A DNA stretch of 7,162 bases from Candidatus Parcubacteria bacterium (lineage in GTDB: Bacteria; Patescibacteriota; Minisyncoccia; Phycocordibacterales; Zambryskibacteraceae): assembly GCA_019661805.1 (NCBI GenBank), contig JAIFWR010000012.1, positions 1 through 7,162 on the forward strand, given 5' to 3'. A program made the position numbers and the translations under genes. The notes below the pieces were generated by a model. That model was not told the DNA's origin. It made no database searches and saw nothing but the letters and a program-made list of their open reading frames with translations. Of this stretch, positions 5,990 to 7,162 are shown in pieces. Each line of letters starts with the position of its first letter. Positions within the stretch are counted from its first letter, which is position 1.

Positions 5990-6045
5990 TATTGTAGTAG
6001 TTGATCCCATTCAGCAGGACAGACGACGTGATTCTCACATTTCCT

Positions 6046-6351
<306 letters not shown>

Positions 6352-6380
6352 CTTCTTTTCTCACATTACTGTAAGGAATG

Positions 6381-6425
6381 GACTATATATTCATCTCGTT
6401 TTATCGAGATGTTCAGCATGTAGTC
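6381..6425 (-). ncRNA. Group I ribozyme core, P7-P3'-P8
   Basis: The 5' strand of P7 (GACTA, 6421-6425) and its partner TAGTC (6381-6385) flank P3' (GCTGA) and a perfect 7-bp P8 with a 6-nt loop. P7 forms the guanosine-binding site that drives splicing. This spacing and order is diagnostic of group I introns. Confidence 0.85.
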
Positions 6426-6426
6426 T

Positions 6427-6870
6427 CTACGGGTTCATGATTCGAGTTTTCCTTTTCTTTGAGTAATTTAACTCTCTAAAAGTCTCGATTTTATTCATCA
6501 GAATCTGGAAATCTTTTTTATCATTGATGTCTTGTCGAAGTTTCATTACCTCAAGCACTAATTCTGCTTGTGGCTTCTTCATGACAAGAAAATCTTTGAT
6601 GTTCAAGAGAAATTCTATAATTTCTTCTTGTTTCGAGATTGTGTATTCAAGTATTCCGTCCTTCCTAGCCCTCATTAGGCCATACGGCATCAACTTACAT
6701 ACTTTCTCAAACTCTTCTCTGTGTTTCCCTGACTGGAAGAAAGCGACGTATGCGATCATTTGATACCCGAATCTATACGTAGAGTTCGGTTTCAAACGCA
6801 CATAGATGCTTCCGTCTCCATCAAGGAAACCAGCAAGATAAGATTTCTTTTCTGACGAAAGATTTTTCAT
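6427..6870 (-). CDS. I-CreI-type LAGLIDADG homing endonuclease in the intron
   Basis: A 147-residue, single-motif LAGLIDADG endonuclease that would act as a homodimer, cutting intron-free 23S genes at the exon junction so the intron can copy itself in. [12 protein letters not shown] (11-22) is the dimer-interface and catalytic motif. Compared from memory with I-CreI (163 residues), it aligns almost without gaps, including LKPN-x2-Y-x-F and [15 protein letters not shown]. The I-CreI active-site residues Asp20, Gln47 and Lys98 correspond to Asp19, Gln46 and Lys98 here, so it is probably active. A basic tail (SKKRKTR, 137-143) ends the protein. The start at 6870 gives an N-terminus as short as in I-CreI; GAGGG just upstream is a weak SD. 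The stop codon lies next to ribozyme element P7. The gene is AT-rich, unlike the GC-rich host genes. Confidence 0.95.
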   Translation of the reverse strand: MKNLSSEKKSYLAGFLDGDGSIYVRLKPNSTYRFGYQMIAYVAFFQSGKHREEFEKVCKLMPYGLMRARKDGILEYTISKQEEIIEFLLNIKDFLVMKKPQAELVLEVMKLRQDINDKKDFQILMNKIETFRELNYSKKRKTRIMNP

Positions 6871-7034
6871 GAGTCCCTCGGTATTATCCTAACATTTGTT
6901 GGGTTAGGACTCCACCGATATCAGCTGACTTTTCCACATGTATCGCTATATGTGGCCGCCGTGATTGGTCGAACTCAATTCCCTCTTTGTCCTAGGGATT
7001 CAGACTGTTCAAAGTGCGATTACTCGTACTCTAA

Positions 7035-7162
7035 ACGGTCTGAACCCAGCTCGCGTAACTTTTTAATTGGCGAACAGCCAAACCCTTGGAAGCTTCTTCA
7101 CCTCCAGGATAAGTTGAGCCGACATCGAGGTGCCGAACTGCGCCGTCGCTATGGACGCTTAG
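7035..7162 (-). rRNA. rrl: 23S ribosomal RNA, 5' exon (partial at window edge)
   Basis: Part of 23S domain V, running off the right edge. CGGCACCTCGATGTCGGCTC, AAGGGTTTGGCTGTTCGCC and ACGCGAGCTGGGTTCAGACCG match the conserved peptidyl transferase region, ending at U2593. U2585 is retained. The remaining 23S, and presumably 16S, lie beyond the window. Confidence 0.93.

Larger units (their letters stand above)
6352..7034 (-). mobile_element. Group I self-splicing intron in 23S rRNA at position L2593
   Basis: A 683-bp insert splits 23S between GGGTTCAGACCGT and CGTGAGACAGG, exactly after E. coli U2593. The exon ends in U and the intron ends in G, as in group I introns. A fold can be drawn on the minus strand: P1, exon TTCAGAC with intron GTCTGAA (7044-6999); a P2-like stem CCACAT/ATGTGG (6934-6955); P3, TCAGC/GCTGA (6924-6928 with 6413-6417); P4, CGGT/ACCG (6914-6917 with 6879-6882); P5, TCCTAAC/GTTAGGA (6887-6909); P6 closing the coding region; P7, GACTA/TAGTC (6421-6425 with 6381-6385); P8, CATCTCG/CGAGATG (6392-6411). 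P7 and P8 with AGACTACATG and ATATAGTCC match the conserved core well; P4 and P6 are less certain. No exon-only copy is in the window. The coding part is markedly AT-rich compared with neighbouring genes, which fits horizontal arrival. Confidence 0.92.

Noticed and set aside
5977..6045. Possible tRNA in the 23S-5S spacer
   Set aside because: The gap is only about 70 nt with no cloverleaf, T-loop or CCA end; just a small inverted repeat (TTCCTA-A-TAGGAA, 6041-6053) near the 23S end.

Overview
The window looks like a compact bacterial chromosome segment, most likely from the Candidate Phyla Radiation (Patescibacteria, perhaps a Parcubacteria-type lineage). This is inference. It rests on four things: a 23S rRNA gene interrupted by a group I intron with a LAGLIDADG endonuclease; near-zero intergenic spacing; -10 boxes 6-8 nt ahead of start codons with no Shine-Dalgarno (SD) site; and short versions of standard proteins. 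TGA ends one gene, which argues against the lineages that read UGA as glycine. The protein-coding half is GC-rich; the intron gene and the rRNA downstream region are AT-rich.

Layout, left to right. Positions 1-1121 (minus): 5' part of secD, cut by the window edge. 1159-2511 (minus): polyprenyl-phosphate sugar-1-phosphate transferase. 2557-3660 (plus): GT4 glycosyltransferase, divergent from the transferase across 45 bp with overlapping promoters. 3657-4757 (minus): rodA, meeting the glycosyltransferase tail to tail with a 4-nt overlap. 4754-5527 (minus): unrecognised single-span membrane protein, coupled to rodA through an ATGA overlap. 5600-5725 (minus): 41-residue membrane miniprotein with its own strong promoter, SD and terminator. 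5812-7162 (minus): end of an rRNA operon, with 23S (two exons and a 683-bp intron), a short spacer without tRNA, 5S and a terminator.

How the genes work together. The sugar transferase and GT4 enzyme fit the first steps of building a surface glycan on a lipid carrier. RodA polymerises peptidoglycan glycan strands, and its coupled partner projects a cysteine motif and two beta-type repeats outside the membrane. SecD helps pull proteins across the membrane. The region is therefore largely envelope biogenesis next to an rRNA operon.

The most notable element is the intron. It sits at E. coli 23S position 2593, in the peptidyl transferase centre and at the insertion site of the Chlamydomonas I-CreI intron. 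It encodes a close I-CreI-type endonuclease whose three key active-site residues are all present. A P1-P8 fold can be drawn by eye. In it the endonuclease gene fills loop L6, its start codon lies in a candidate P6 helix, and its stop codon touches P7. The element class is known; the detailed arrangement is the part worth checking. I found no clear evidence of a wholly new system.
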